NCBI GenBank assembly: GCA_001839685.1
Contig: MLAK01000734.1
Coordinates: forward strand, 1 to 64,000
Source of the DNA: Tritrichomonas foetus
Taxonomy: Eukaryota > Parabasalia > Tritrichomonadida > Tritrichomonadidae
Length of the DNA: 64,000 nt
Direction: 5' to 3'
The notes under the pieces: model-generated
Told to the model about the DNA's origin: nothing
The model's input: only the letters and a program-made list of their open reading frames with translations
Databases searched by the model: none
Shown: one piece after another, positions 20,232-30,087 of the stretch
Numbering within the stretch: the stretch's first letter is position 1
Layout: every line of letters starts with the position of its first letter
Program-made: the position numbers and the translations under genes

Positions 20232-21470
20232 TTGAAATTTATTTGTGTGTTTATTTTTTACTGTGATTTTGTTTTCTTTAATTTTGTTATCTTCATTCTT
20301 GTGTTCCTTAATTATATTTTCTTTCTTCCTGTTTTTTTGTTTTCTTTGATCTTGCTTTTGTTGTTGTTTTCTTTGTTCTTATTATCCTTATTTTTGTTTT
20401 GCTTAATTATGTTTTTATTAATCTTGTTTTCTCTATTCTTGTTTTCTTTCTTTCTGTTTTCTTTNNNNNNNNNNNNNNNNNNNNNNNNNNNNNNNNNNNN
20501 NNNNNNNNNNNNNNNNNNNNNNNNNNNNNNNNNNNNNNNNNNNNNNNNNNNNNNNNNNNNNNNNNNNNNNNNNNNNNNNNNNNNNNNNNNNNNNNNNNNN
20601 NNNNNNNNNNNNNNNNNNNNNNNNNNNNNNNNNNNNNNNNNNNNNNNNNNNNNNNNNNNNNNNNNNNNNNNNNNNNNNNNNNNNNNNNNNNNNNNNNNNN
20701 NNNNNNNNNNNNNNNNNNNNNNNNNNNNNNNNNNNNNNNNNNNNNNNNNNNNNNNNNNNNNNNNNNNNNNNNNNNNNNNNNNNNNNNNNNNNNNNNNNNN
20801 NNNNNNNNNNNNNNNNNNNNNNNNNNNNNNNNNNNNNNNNNNNNNNNNNNNNNNNNNNNNNNNNNNNNNNNNNNNNNNNNNNNNNNNNNNNNNNNNNNNN
20901 NNNNNNNNNNNNNNNNNNNNNNNNNNNNNNNNNNNNNNNNNNNNNNNNNNNNNNNNNNNNNNNNNNNNNNNNNNNNNNNNNNNNNNNNNNNNNNNNNNNN
21001 NNNNNNNNNNNNNNNNNNNNNNNNNNNNNNNNNNNNNNNNNNNNNNNNNNNNNNNNNNNNNNNNNNNNNNNNNNNNNNNNNNNNNNNNNNNNNNNNNNNN
21101 NNNNNNNNNNNNNNNNNNNNNNNNNNNNNNNNNNNNNNNNNNNNNNNNNNNNNNNNNNNNNNNNNNNNNNNNNNNNNNNNNNNNNNNNNNNNNNNNNNNN
21201 NNNNNNNNNNNNNNNNNNNNNNNNNNNNNNNNTTGTTTTCTCTATTCTTGTTTTCTCTATTCTTGTTTTCTTTCTTTCTGTTTTCTTTGTTTCTGTTTTG
21301 TTTAATCTTGCTTTCTTTGTTCTTGTTTTCCTTATTCTTGTTATCTGTATTCTTGCTTTGTTTAATTATATTTTCTTTAATCTTGTTATCTTTATTCTTG
21401 CTTTGTTTAATTATATTTTCTTTAATCTTGTTATCTTTATTCTTGTTTTCATTTACATCTTTATCATATA
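20232..21470. repeat. 15-bp minisatellite spanning an assembly gap
   Basis: Both edges (20265-20464 and 21233-21455) are built of diverged copies of a 15-base unit resembling TTCTTGTTTTCTTTG. The 768 N bases between (20465-21232) are unresolved sequence, most likely more of the same repeat. Open frames through it on either strand (repeats such as FLFSLFLFS or NKENKNKE) are artefacts of the repeat, not genes. Confidence 0.85.
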
Positions 21471-21837
21471 AATTCAATTCTTCGAATTATGACTTCCGGT
21501 AAGACATCATTATCCTGAAGATTAATGACAAGACTGACGACAAAGAGTAAGGTAAAATCTGTGATTTCATCTGTTCCTAACCTAATGTGATAAAAACCAA
21601 TATTTCAAATTCTAATATCTGTTTTAAAGTTATATTCTTTTGTTTGATTGATATTTTCGTTTTATGTAATTTATTTACTCTTTGTAAAGAAACATGGTTC
21701 GCATTTCCTAATTCGAAACACTCGCCATTATTTTTCTTAAACAGGCATTTATTGATATACCAAAGAAACAATCCAAATAAAAATAGAAAATGAAATTGTA
21801 CTTTATTTCTTTTAGTTAAACACATTACTCCAATTAT
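21471..21837. other. Intergenic region downstream of the Rad23-like gene
   Basis: About 370 bases with no supported gene. Short open frames of 68-82 codons overlap on both strands but have no protein character. Confidence 0.4.
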
Positions 21838-24072
21838 TTACTCTAAAATATCAATCACACTTTGTTCGATGCCTTCACACGCATTGAAAACATCAATCAC
21901 TTCCACTGGATCATGAGTCTGTGAATACCTTTGGATCAAGTTTTGCAACACTATCTGTTGTTCACGTGGGAATTGCGATATAAGATTTTGAATCTGCTGA
22001 TGTTTTTGAGGAGGACCAAAGGATGGATTGTGATTGCCTATAAAATGCTGTCCTTGTGGCGGCCCAAACGAAGGTTGAGCTGGAGAAGGCATTCCTTGTC
22101 CACTCATTCCCTGCCCAGGCATTGGCGGATGAAATTCACCTGGTTGAAATTGGTTTTGCCCAAAAGGTGGTTGGAATTGCTGCTGTTGAGGAGGAGGCTG
22201 GAACTGAGACTGATACTGTGCTGGTGGCTGTGTTGGAGCTGGATTCGAAACAAGACCTCCAGAAAGAAGGATTTCAACAGCAGCATCAGCATTTCCGTGA
22301 GCCTGCCTCAAAGCTTTTACTGCATCTTCTTCAGGGAATCCCATATCCTTAATAGAATTCACGCTTGTCTTCCACTGTGGTGAATTTTCGTCGATTAAAG
22401 GGGGCGACCTGCTCTGCTGCTGGGGCTGGAAGGATGGACTTGGAGAAGACATGTTAAATTGCGAAGATGGAAACTGGAGTGATTCCATCGACGAGAAAAG
22501 CGAGCGGTCATCCAAAGGATTACGCATGCTGTGCAGGAGGCCTCCTGGAATTTCACGTTTGATCTCTTCACGTGAAAGGAGGTTACTTTGCGGTTCAAAT
22601 GACGAAAGAAGAGATTCAATCGAACTGATTTCTAAGTTTATATCTTCTTCTGGCGAGGCCTGGGGGATTTCTGGCGGCTTGTCGATGAAGGCAGGCGCGT
22701 AGCTGCTTCCCTGGTTGAAGGAAGGAGGTGGGCCAAAGTTGGACTTCGAGGGAGGGCGGAAGGAAGAGGGAAGATCATTTGAAGGTGGCTTTGGTACTTC
22801 TGGCATGTGCCTTTCAATTGGCTCTGGCTCCTCTTCCTCTTGGTGGTGCGGCTTTTCGGCTTGCGGTGGCGTTGGAGGAGACCGAGGGGAGCTTCCTGCG
22901 GGCGGCGCTGGAGGCCCAAACGGCGACGACGATGGAGGTGGCGCGGGTCCAAATGAGGATGAAGCAGCTGGAGTCGGCGCTCCAAAGGTGCCACTGGTTT
23001 CTGGGGGTGGTCCCTCCATTTGGCTCAGTGTCTGCCGTGAAGGTGGCGTTGATGTGGGCGGCCCGAAGCTTGATGCGGCGGCCGGGGGCGGCCCAAAAGT
23101 GGAGACAAGAGAGGGCGGCGGCGGGAGGTTATTGGCGGGATTTGAGGGGGGTGCCTGCGGTGATGCTGCGGGGTTGCCTGGACCAAACAGTGAAGGAGAG
23201 GTGGCTTGGGGCGGCCCAAAGGGCGATGACGAGGCGGCTGGCGGCTGCGGCGCGGATGGACCAAATGGAGAGGGGCTTCCTGCTTGGGGTGGCCCATACC
23301 CAGGAATGCGGTTTGGTTCAATCGAAGAAATTATCGAATTCAGCGAATTATGAACGGTTGATTCAATCGACGGTCCACCAAACGGGCTTCCTAGCGTTGG
23401 CAGGTTGTTTGTTTGATTATTGGCGTGATTGTTTGGCTGAAATGTTGGCGGCGAAAACGTTGATGTTGATGAGGGCGGCGGTCCAAACGGCTGTGAAGAA
23501 GAGTTTGCTGGAAAAGTATTTGGAGATGAATTTGTGGGTCCAAAGCCAGGTATTGAGCTGTTCTGAATGAGGTTTGAATGAAGGTTGTTATTAAATGGCG
23601 GCTGATGAGATTGAATAGACGGGGTATTTGACGAGGGAAATGTGGGGCCTCCAGGTCCGGGAGGCAGCATAGAAGCACTGGCGGAGGGAGGTGGTCCAAA
23701 ACCGGCAATATTTGGCGATGCTGGAGGAGGTCCAAAAGAGCCACTTGAAGGTGGCGTGGAACAACCCACTGATGAAGGGCCAGTCAATTGACCTGAAATA
23801 TTTGGTGATGATGAAGGACTTGCGTTATTTGGCATATTATTTGAATTGGCCTTTTTTGGGACCGTCGCCATAAAATCATCGCCATTCGATAAGTTCAGAT
23901 CGGTAATGTTGGTTTTATCAGTTAAAAATTTCTTTTGGAAAATAATTTTTATCGACGAGGGATCAGCGGAGTGAATTTCTGCAATTTTCTTTTTAACATC
24001 AAAAACAGTCTTAATTGCATCAGGGTTGCTGGCGATTATCTGAGAAAAAGAAAAATGAAGCTTTAATGACAT
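21838..24072 (-). CDS. Rad23-like UBL-UBA-UBA shuttle protein with FG-P repeats
   Basis: About 744 residues. The N-terminus (about 1-75) is a ubiquitin-like domain (AIKTVFDVKKKIAEIHSADP, SSIKIIFQKKFLTD). Residues about 565-605 form a UBA domain (IKDMGFPEEDAVKALRQAHG, NADAAVEILLSGG). The C-terminus ends in a second UBA-like helix bundle (VEVIDVFNACEGIEQSVIDI). UBL-UBA-UBA is the Rad23 plan: carrying polyubiquitinated proteins to the proteasome. No XPC-binding domain is evident. In between is a disordered region of about 480 residues, rich in Pro, Ser, Gly and Phe, with more than ten FGPP motifs, reminiscent of FG nucleoporins; this is unusual and makes the protein about twice the usual length. 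The longest frame starts at a TTG; the ATG at 24072 (MSLKLHF) is chosen. It ends on TAAA. Confidence 0.75.
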   Translation of the reverse strand: MSLKLHFSFSQIIASNPDAIKTVFDVKKKIAEIHSADPSSIKIIFQKKFLTDKTNITDLNLSNGDDFMATVPKKANSNNMPNNASPSSSPNISGQLTGPSSVGCSTPPSSGSFGPPPASPNIAGFGPPPSASASMLPPGPGGPTFPSSNTPSIQSHQPPFNNNLHSNLIQNSSIPGFGPTNSSPNTFPANSSSQPFGPPPSSTSTFSPPTFQPNNHANNQTNNLPTLGSPFGGPSIESTVHNSLNSIISSIEPNRIPGYGPPQAGSPSPFGPSAPQPPAASSSPFGPPQATSPSLFGPGNPAASPQAPPSNPANNLPPPPSLVSTFGPPPAAASSFGPPTSTPPSRQTLSQMEGPPPETSGTFGAPTPAASSSFGPAPPPSSSPFGPPAPPAGSSPRSPPTPPQAEKPHHQEEEEPEPIERHMPEVPKPPSNDLPSSFRPPSKSNFGPPPSFNQGSSYAPAFIDKPPEIPQASPEEDINLEISSIESLLSSFEPQSNLLSREEIKREIPGGLLHSMRNPLDDRSLFSSMESLQFPSSQFNMSSPSPSFQPQQQSRSPPLIDENSPQWKTSVNSIKDMGFPEEDAVKALRQAHGNADAAVEILLSGGLVSNPAPTQPPAQYQSQFQPPPQQQQFQPPFGQNQFQPGEFHPPMPGQGMSGQGMPSPAQPSFGPPQGQHFIGNHNPSFGPPQKHQQIQNLISQFPREQQIVLQNLIQRYSQTHDPVEVIDVFNACEGIEQSVIDILE

Positions 24073-24666
24073 TTTTTTAATCAATCAGAAACATGTCAGG
24101 TGAATTAATTGACATCTGGCTCAAATTGAATTAAAAAGTGAATCAGCCAAATAAGAATAGAAATCTTCTTGACGTCGAAATACCATTGTATTTGCTGAGG
24201 ATAGAATTATGACACTGTGATATTAAATATTGTCAGAGGATGTAACGAAGAAGCTCTCGTATTGAGAAAATACGCAACTTGATCATGACAATATTTTTTT
24301 TTTTTTTTTTATTGAGTCAAAGATGCATCCTATTAGTGTTAGATTTTGGGTAGATAAGAACGACGTTATTTTGCACGGATAAATAACTCAAGGAAGAGAG
24401 GTTCAATCGTGATTTCCATGTTGATGAAACCTCACTCAAACACACAGCTTTTGAATAGCACTGAGATTTTCATTTGATAAGAAATGAAATAATTTTTTGT
24501 ATATCTATTCAATAGTGATTGTACTTTTTGACAGAAAATCAATTTATCGTAATCATAGTCAACACACATTGTCCAATTTGTCCCCTACGATAGATTTAAA
24601 CATAGAAAAAGTTAGTATTGTTTACGATTTATTTTGATATATAATGTCACCTCACTTTTTTGTCTA
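24073..24666. other. Divergent intergenic region and actin promoter
   Basis: About 590 bases between the Rad23-like gene and actin, with an uninterrupted T-run at about 24293-24310. The actin-proximal end holds a canonical initiator, listed separately. Nothing else is identified. Confidence 0.5.
24652..24659 (+). promoter_or_regulatory. Initiator of the actin gene
   Basis: TCACTTTT fits the TCA-pyrimidine-(T/A) initiator known in trichomonads. Transcription from its A at 24654 would give a leader of 13 bases before the ATG at 24667. Confidence 0.65.
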
Positions 24667-25794
24667 ATGGCTGACGAAGTTCAAACACTTGTTATCGATA
24701 ATGGTTCCGGTATGTGNAAGGCCGGTTTNGCTGGNGACGAAGCNCCACGCTCCGTTTTCCCATCAATTGTCGGACGTCCAAAGTATGTCCAAGCCGTCGC
24801 TGGTGGCCAAAACAAGGACACATACGTCGGTGATGAAGCTTGCGCCAAGGCTGGTGTTCTCATCCTTAAGTACCCAATCGAACACGGTATCGTCACAAAC
24901 TGGGACGATATGGAAAAGATCTGGCACCACACCTTCTACAACGAACTTCGTGTTGACCCAGCTGAACACCCAGTTCTCCTTACAGAAGCCCCAATGAACC
25001 CAAAGGCTAACCGTGAAAAGATGATTCAACTCATGTTCGAAACATTCAACGTTCCATCATTCTATGTCGGTATCCANGCCGTTCTTTCCCTCTACTCATC
25101 CGGTCGTACAACAGGTATCGTTTTCGATGCTGGTGATGGTGTTTCCCACACTGTCCCAATCTACGAAGGTTACTCCCTTCCACACGCCATCATGAGACTC
25201 AACCTTGCCGGACGTGATCTCACAGCTTGGCTCCAAAAGATCCTCAACGAACGTGGTTACACCTTCACAACATCCGCCGAAAAGGAAATCGTTCGTGATA
25301 TCAAGGAGAAGCACGCCTATGTTGCCCTCGACTATGATGCCGAACTCCAAAAGGCCAAGTCCTCATCCGAATGTGATGTTTCATACACACTCCCAGACGG
25401 TAACGTTATCACAATCGCTGACGAGCGTTTCCGCTGCCCAGAACTCCTCTTCAAGCCACACATGAACGGTTTCGAATTCGACGGTATCGACCAAACACTC
25501 TTCGACTCAGTCATGAAGTGCGATATCGATGTCCGTAAGGATCTCTACGCCAACATCGTTCTTTCCGGTGGTACAACAATGTTCGAAGGTCTCCCAGAAC
25601 GTATCGAAAAGGAAATCATCCGCCTTGCCCCACCAACAATGAAGGTTAAGGTTGTCGCCCCACCAGAACGTAAGTACGCCGTTTGGATCGGTGGTTCCAT
25701 CCTTGCCTCCCTTGCTACATTCCCACAAATGGTTATCACACACGACGAATACAACGATGCTGGACCAGGAATTGTCCACCGTAAGTGCTTCTAA
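24667..25794 (+). CDS. Actin
   Basis: A full-length conventional actin of 375 residues. Diagnostic segments include VIDNGSGM at the start, [19 protein letters not shown], the phosphate-binding loops with [36 protein letters not shown] and the C-terminus [10 protein letters not shown]. It polymerises into cytoskeletal filaments that drive amoeboid change and phagocytosis. The open frame extends to 24634, but MADEVQT at 24667 is the conserved start and follows a strong initiator. Five ambiguous bases (24717, 24729, 24735, 24744, 25077) all fall at third codon positions, as expected if several nearly identical actin genes were merged in assembly. Codon usage is strongly C/G-ending, typical of a highly expressed gene. 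The stop forms TAAA. Confidence 0.98.
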   Translation: MADEVQTLVIDNGSGMXKAGXAXDEXPRSVFPSIVGRPKYVQAVAGGQNKDTYVGDEACAKAGVLILKYPIEHGIVTNWDDMEKIWHHTFYNELRVDPAEHPVLLTEAPMNPKANREKMIQLMFETFNVPSFYVGIXAVLSLYSSGRTTGIVFDAGDGVSHTVPIYEGYSLPHAIMRLNLAGRDLTAWLQKILNERGYTFTTSAEKEIVRDIKEKHAYVALDYDAELQKAKSSSECDVSYTLPDGNVITIADERFRCPELLFKPHMNGFEFDGIDQTLFDSVMKCDIDVRKDLYANIVLSGGTTMFEGLPERIEKEIIRLAPPTMKVKVVAPPERKYAVWIGGSILASLATFPQMVITHDEYNDAGPGIVHRKCF

Positions 25795-26113
25795 ACGCGT
25801 CTTCTCATTTATTAATTTTTCCGCTCTCTTTTTTACTTTTTAATTATTTCATTTTTCTTTCCTTTTTTGTTAAAGAGATATCGATGCTCTCCTTATTTGG
25901 GAGATACAAATCTCTCCTATCTTCTTTATCGATTGTGACCTCATTTTGTTTAAGGAATTTGTGTAATGCCGATGTAAAAATTTCTAATCTCTGATTTCGT
26001 TGGTGTAATGCTATCACACTCTTTTTTATCAACTCAACAATGAAAACATAAGCATGAAAACCTCAAAAACATTCATAAAGATAAAATTAGTAAAACATAC
26101 AAAACATTTATAA
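25795..26113. other. Convergent intergenic region after actin
   Basis: About 320 bases, pyrimidine-rich just after the actin stop, otherwise AT-rich. No gene seen. Confidence 0.5.
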
Positions 26114-29100
26114 TCATTGATGGTAAGCGGAAATCACAAGTTGTGCCACACTCTCCTCCAGTGATTTTCCTCCTTGTACGCCAAGAAGCTCCATCAGGCT
26201 GTTTTCCATTTGGGACAGCCTTCCCAATTCCGCTGCAGCCTCCTTCACGACTCTCGCGAAGTTTTGGTCATCCAGGGCTTGGCCAGCATCAACAAATTGA
26301 CAGAATTCATGCGCCACACGCGCGTAAATTTCCTGTTTGCTTGCATCATGTTTCGCTGCAAGTTCATCCATGATTCCCTGACACTTTATATCATTTGCAA
26401 GCTGGGAAGCTCGAACTTTTGTGTCTAAGAGTTGCCTTTCTCTTTTCATTTCACCACGCTGAGTTTCTAGGCTAACTAGCGCCTGCCTTTTTTCGGCTGC
26501 AATTTGAGTGTTCAATGCATTCAAATCTCGGTTTTTGGATTCACTCTCCGCCAGTTTTTCGGCAACTTCATCCAAAAGTTTTCTCAGTGTTGCATTTTTA
26601 CTTTTTAGTTGTGCGAGAACATTTGTGTAGGAGGCATGAATGGCACTTTTTTCATTATTGAATTTTGACAAAACCGTTTTTTGCGCTTCAGTAAATTCGG
26701 TTTTCAAATCGAAGATTTGCTTATTCAAATTTTCACGACCGCTTCTCAATAATTGAATAGTTCGCTTCAATTGTTCGATTTCACGATTTGAATTTTCTTT
26801 TATTTTGAGAAGTGATTCAATTTTCTTTTGCAGTGATTGAATTTGAGTCACATTCACACTTATTTCTTTGTCTTTTTGTTCGACAATTTCTTTGATTTCT
26901 TGCTGGTGCTGATTCTTAGAATTTTGAGAGTCTTCAGAGAAAGTCAATTTTAATAAATTCATTTCCATTGAAATTTTATCATTTTCCGCTTGAGAAATTT
27001 TCAATGAATTTTCTGTTTTTGTTAATTCAGTTTTTAAGGTTTCTATTTCATTTTGTTGTTGCTCTGATTGTGCTTTGAAATTATTTTTATCAGTGGCTGA
27101 TTTTGCAGCCATTTCTTTTATCACTTTTCTCATTTTTCGGTTTTTGTTCTGAATCAAATTATTTTTTGATTTATATGAATGAAGCATCGAAAACAAATTT
27201 TCTAATTCTTCATCAGCTTCATTAAAACTGTTTGAATGAAGTTTGTCTGTTAGAGTTTGCAGTAAGTTGGATATTCTGAGGTTTTCTGCTTGAAGTTCAG
27301 AATTTGATTGCTTTAATTGCATGATTTGCGAAGTGACTTCACTTGAGATTTTTTGATCTATTTCTTGCGCAGGAATTTCGAAACATTGAAGAACATCACG
27401 AATGAACTGCTTAAAGAAAGAGCTTTCTTGTTGATTTCGCCTTTTGCTTTCTTTTCGTTTATTCAAAATATTATTGATTTGTTTTGTATAAAATTTAACA
27501 ATGAGATTCAAAATATTTTGAACTTTGACAATAGTTGGGGTAGTTTCAACTTTTGCAATTTCAAGAACAGCCGACATTAGTTCATGAGGAATGTCGATAG
27601 CAGTCCAAGCAGTCAACGGAATCGTTGATTCATTCTTAATTTGTTGAGGATTATATTGTTGATGATTAAATTGGTTATTCAAATTACCATATGCATTATT
27701 TCCATTATTAAAATTATGTAAATTTTGATGTGAATTACAATTTGGTTGGCAATTGGAATTATTATTATTATTTGGTTTCGACCTTTCAATGTCAAGTTGT
27801 TTAGTGAGAATATTCTTTTGGCTGTCTAGCGTGATAACTTGCTGCTCAAAGTGTCTTAGTAATTCCGATTGTTTTTGTAATAAGTTAACAATAGTTTTTC
27901 TTTCAGCATATAATGTGGTGAGTTCTTTTCTTTGTCGAGAAAATTGAACTTGCATTGAAGCTACTTCGATTTTCATATTTGAGAGGGATATTGTCATTTC
28001 TTCAATCAATGAATTCTTTTTATCAACATTTAGTTTTTCTGCTTTTGATTGAGATTCATTGAAATGAAGTTGAGTTTTAAGTTCTTCAATTTCAATTCTC
28101 AAATTATGCAATTCTTTTTTGTTTTCATTGAATTCATTTTCAATTTCATTATTTCGAGTTTCAGCGGTTTCTACTCGTCTTTTGTATTCAGCACATTCAG
28201 CTTCAGCTTTCTTAGCGCGATTTGAAAGAGATGAAACTTTTTTCCTTAATGAATCTAAAGAAATTAGATTTTCTTTATTTTTATGAATTTGTGACTGCAA
28301 TTTTGCTTTTGTTTCATTGAGTTCATCAGTGAGAGGATTTGGCTTTTCAATTTTTTCAGAGATTTGAGGTGATGGCATAACTATCACTTTCTGTTCTTTG
28401 ATTTTATTTTGTAATGCCAAAATTTGATCATTTTTCACAGAAATTTGACCTTCAAAATTTTTGGTGATTTCTTTCATTTGTTTTTCATATTTATTTCTTT
28501 GCTTAGCTAAAGCATCTTCAGAATTTTCATTTATTTGAATAACCGCTTCAAGTTCTTTAATTTTCATGATTAGTTTTGACTTTCCCGCTTTTTCTTGTTT
28601 ATTTTTTTGTGTCAATTTTCGCACTTTTTCTCTCAAAAATGCAATCTTCTGTTCATCAAGTTTTTGCTGAGTTTGATCTTGTGAGGTATCATTCGTTTTA
28701 ATTGGTGGTGTTTCAGTTTTCAAGCACGTTTCTTTCTGTAATAAAAAAGTTTCAAGCTGGGCAATATTTGAAAATTTATTCGAAAATTTGTTTTTTGCTG
28801 TTTCCAATAAACTCGAAATTGACTTTTTGAGTTGTTCGTTTTCCTTTTTTTGTTGCTTTAATTCATTTTTCGAATCTTTTAATTGCGAGGAAAAATGTTC
28901 GATTTGATCGATCAGCGCCTTTTTTTCTGCTTCGTCATTTTGCTGAATATAATTTGATTGCGAATTTACTTTATTTGATTCAATCTTTTCTTTCAATTCT
29001 TGATTATGATGAAGACTCAACTGAAGTCGATTATTCAATTCGTCTTGAGTTGCTTTCAATTGCGCGTTTTCTTTAGTTAATGCATCGTTTTTCGATTTAA

Positions 29101-29242
29101 TTGCGTCGACTTGCCTGATGTATGTCATTGCTTGATCATATTGGAGTTTAAGAGCGCTGTAATCTGACTGTAATCGTGATATTGTTTGTAGTGAGTCTTG
29201 GCGTTGCCGCTTAATCTCTCGGTCTTCTGTGGAATTTATCAT
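26114..29242 (-). CDS. Large coiled-coil protein
   Basis: About 1,042 residues, almost entirely heptad-patterned coiled coil rich in Glu, Lys, Gln, Asn and Leu, interrupted around residues 490-560 by an Asn/His/Gln-rich loop and a short compact segment (LTAWTAIDIPHELMSAVLEI) near 550-600. Such proteins serve as basal-body or cytoskeletal scaffolds, golgin-type tethers or SMC-like rods; no ATPase head, GRIP domain or motor domain is present, so I cannot choose. The longest frame begins at TTG; the ATG at 29242 (MINSTED) is the likely start. Three regularly spaced ACCGTTTA motifs lie 30-80 bases upstream, suggesting dedicated transcriptional control. Confidence 0.8.
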   Translation of the reverse strand: MINSTEDREIKRQRQDSLQTISRLQSDYSALKLQYDQAMTYIRQVDAIKSKNDALTKENAQLKATQDELNNRLQLSLHHNQELKEKIESNKVNSQSNYIQQNDEAEKKALIDQIEHFSSQLKDSKNELKQQKKENEQLKKSISSLLETAKNKFSNKFSNIAQLETFLLQKETCLKTETPPIKTNDTSQDQTQQKLDEQKIAFLREKVRKLTQKNKQEKAGKSKLIMKIKELEAVIQINENSEDALAKQRNKYEKQMKEITKNFEGQISVKNDQILALQNKIKEQKVIVMPSPQISEKIEKPNPLTDELNETKAKLQSQIHKNKENLISLDSLRKKVSSLSNRAKKAEAECAEYKRRVETAETRNNEIENEFNENKKELHNLRIEIEELKTQLHFNESQSKAEKLNVDKKNSLIEEMTISLSNMKIEVASMQVQFSRQRKELTTLYAERKTIVNLLQKQSELLRHFEQQVITLDSQKNILTKQLDIERSKPNNNNNSNCQPNCNSHQNLHNFNNGNNAYGNLNNQFNHQQYNPQQIKNESTIPLTAWTAIDIPHELMSAVLEIAKVETTPTIVKVQNILNLIVKFYTKQINNILNKRKESKRRNQQESSFFKQFIRDVLQCFEIPAQEIDQKISSEVTSQIMQLKQSNSELQAENLRISNLLQTLTDKLHSNSFNEADEELENLFSMLHSYKSKNNLIQNKNRKMRKVIKEMAAKSATDKNNFKAQSEQQQNEIETLKTELTKTENSLKISQAENDKISMEMNLLKLTFSEDSQNSKNQHQQEIKEIVEQKDKEISVNVTQIQSLQKKIESLLKIKENSNREIEQLKRTIQLLRSGRENLNKQIFDLKTEFTEAQKTVLSKFNNEKSAIHASYTNVLAQLKSKNATLRKLLDEVAEKLAESESKNRDLNALNTQIAAEKRQALVSLETQRGEMKRERQLLDTKVRASQLANDIKCQGIMDELAAKHDASKQEIYARVAHEFCQFVDAGQALDDQNFARVVKEAAAELGRLSQMENSLMELLGVQGGKSLEESVAQLVISAYHQ

Positions 29243-29271
29243 CAGAAGAAACAAAAAGAATTAAGCCAAAT

Positions 29272-29321
29272 ACCGTTTATTCATTCGATGAGACCGTTTA
29301 CTTGATTGGAAAGACCGTTTA
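29272..29321 (-). promoter_or_regulatory. Three ACCGTTTA motifs with exact 21-bp spacing
   Basis: ACCGTTTA occurs at 29272, 29293 and 29314, so each copy is two helical turns from the next. On the coding strand of the downstream gene they read TAAACGGT, containing the AACGG core recognised by Myb proteins. The intervening bases are not conserved, arguing for selection on the motif rather than a recent tandem duplication. Confidence 0.6.
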
Positions 29322-30087
29322 CATCACTCATGAAAAGTGAATGATGAACTTAACGTATTTTTTTCTGAGATTATTCCTGTGGATATGGTCAAAATATCAG
29401 TTATTTGACTGCTAACCGAAAACGCTATTCAATTTGTGGTTTCCGGAAATGTGTTTATTTCTCATTAACAATTAGTAATTGTAATAATTTATACATTGCA
29501 TAATTCACGATAAGATTATAGTATAATTTTATCGTGAACTCATCAATCGATCACATAATAATAGAATCATTAAACTTTTATTTAAGCACTTAAAAATCGA
29601 TCTCAATATCAGCAATGATATTCATTTATTACATTAATCTTGCCATAGCAATAAGTGATGACACTTATACTCTAAAAATAACAGTGAATTTCTATTCTTA
29701 CTTTTTTTCTGTTAGTTTATGAAAATTCCATAAACAAAATTGATTATTTCAATACACATATCAGTAATTCCAAACGTGTCACATCACATATCAACATGAA
29801 ATTTCCAGAAAATGCTTTAGGTAATATAATTCTTGAAAAGGCTCAACATATCTATGAAATGAGTATAAAGTAAGTACTAGCACATTCTAACCGTTATTCA
29901 CGAAATTTACATCTGATTAATTAATCAATTTCACTCATCCATCAAAGGAAAAGATTCTAATTTCATATGTAACATACATGAAGCGTAAGATTTCATCATA
30001 GGTAATCATTATAAATTCGAAATTCATTCACATAAACCGATTGAGTATTTTTTTTTATAATCTATACGTTTAAATTTCATTCCAACA
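29322..30087. other. Divergent intergenic region
   Basis: About 770 bases between the coiled-coil and DYRK genes. AACCGTTATTCACG at about 29889 is a further Myb-like site. TTTCATTCC, 11 bases before the DYRK start, is a good TCA initiator. No gene seen. Confidence 0.45.

Noticed and set aside
20232..21502. Long open frames of about 350 codons on both strands through the first N gap
   Set aside because: Made of minisatellite units and N bases; no protein character.
22715..23570. Plus-strand frames of 212 and 280 codons antisense to the Rad23-like gene
   Set aside because: Shadows of the GC-rich proline-coding region; Gly/Ala/Trp/Arg-rich with no recognisable domain.
24405..24425. GGTTCAATCGTG as a tRNA B box
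   Set aside because: No acceptor, D or anticodon stem can be formed at the expected distance.
29812..29900. Possible short exon followed by GTAAGT and ACTAGCACA as an intron
   Set aside because: The branch/acceptor does not match the known trichomonad form (ACTAACACACAG) and no downstream exon follows.
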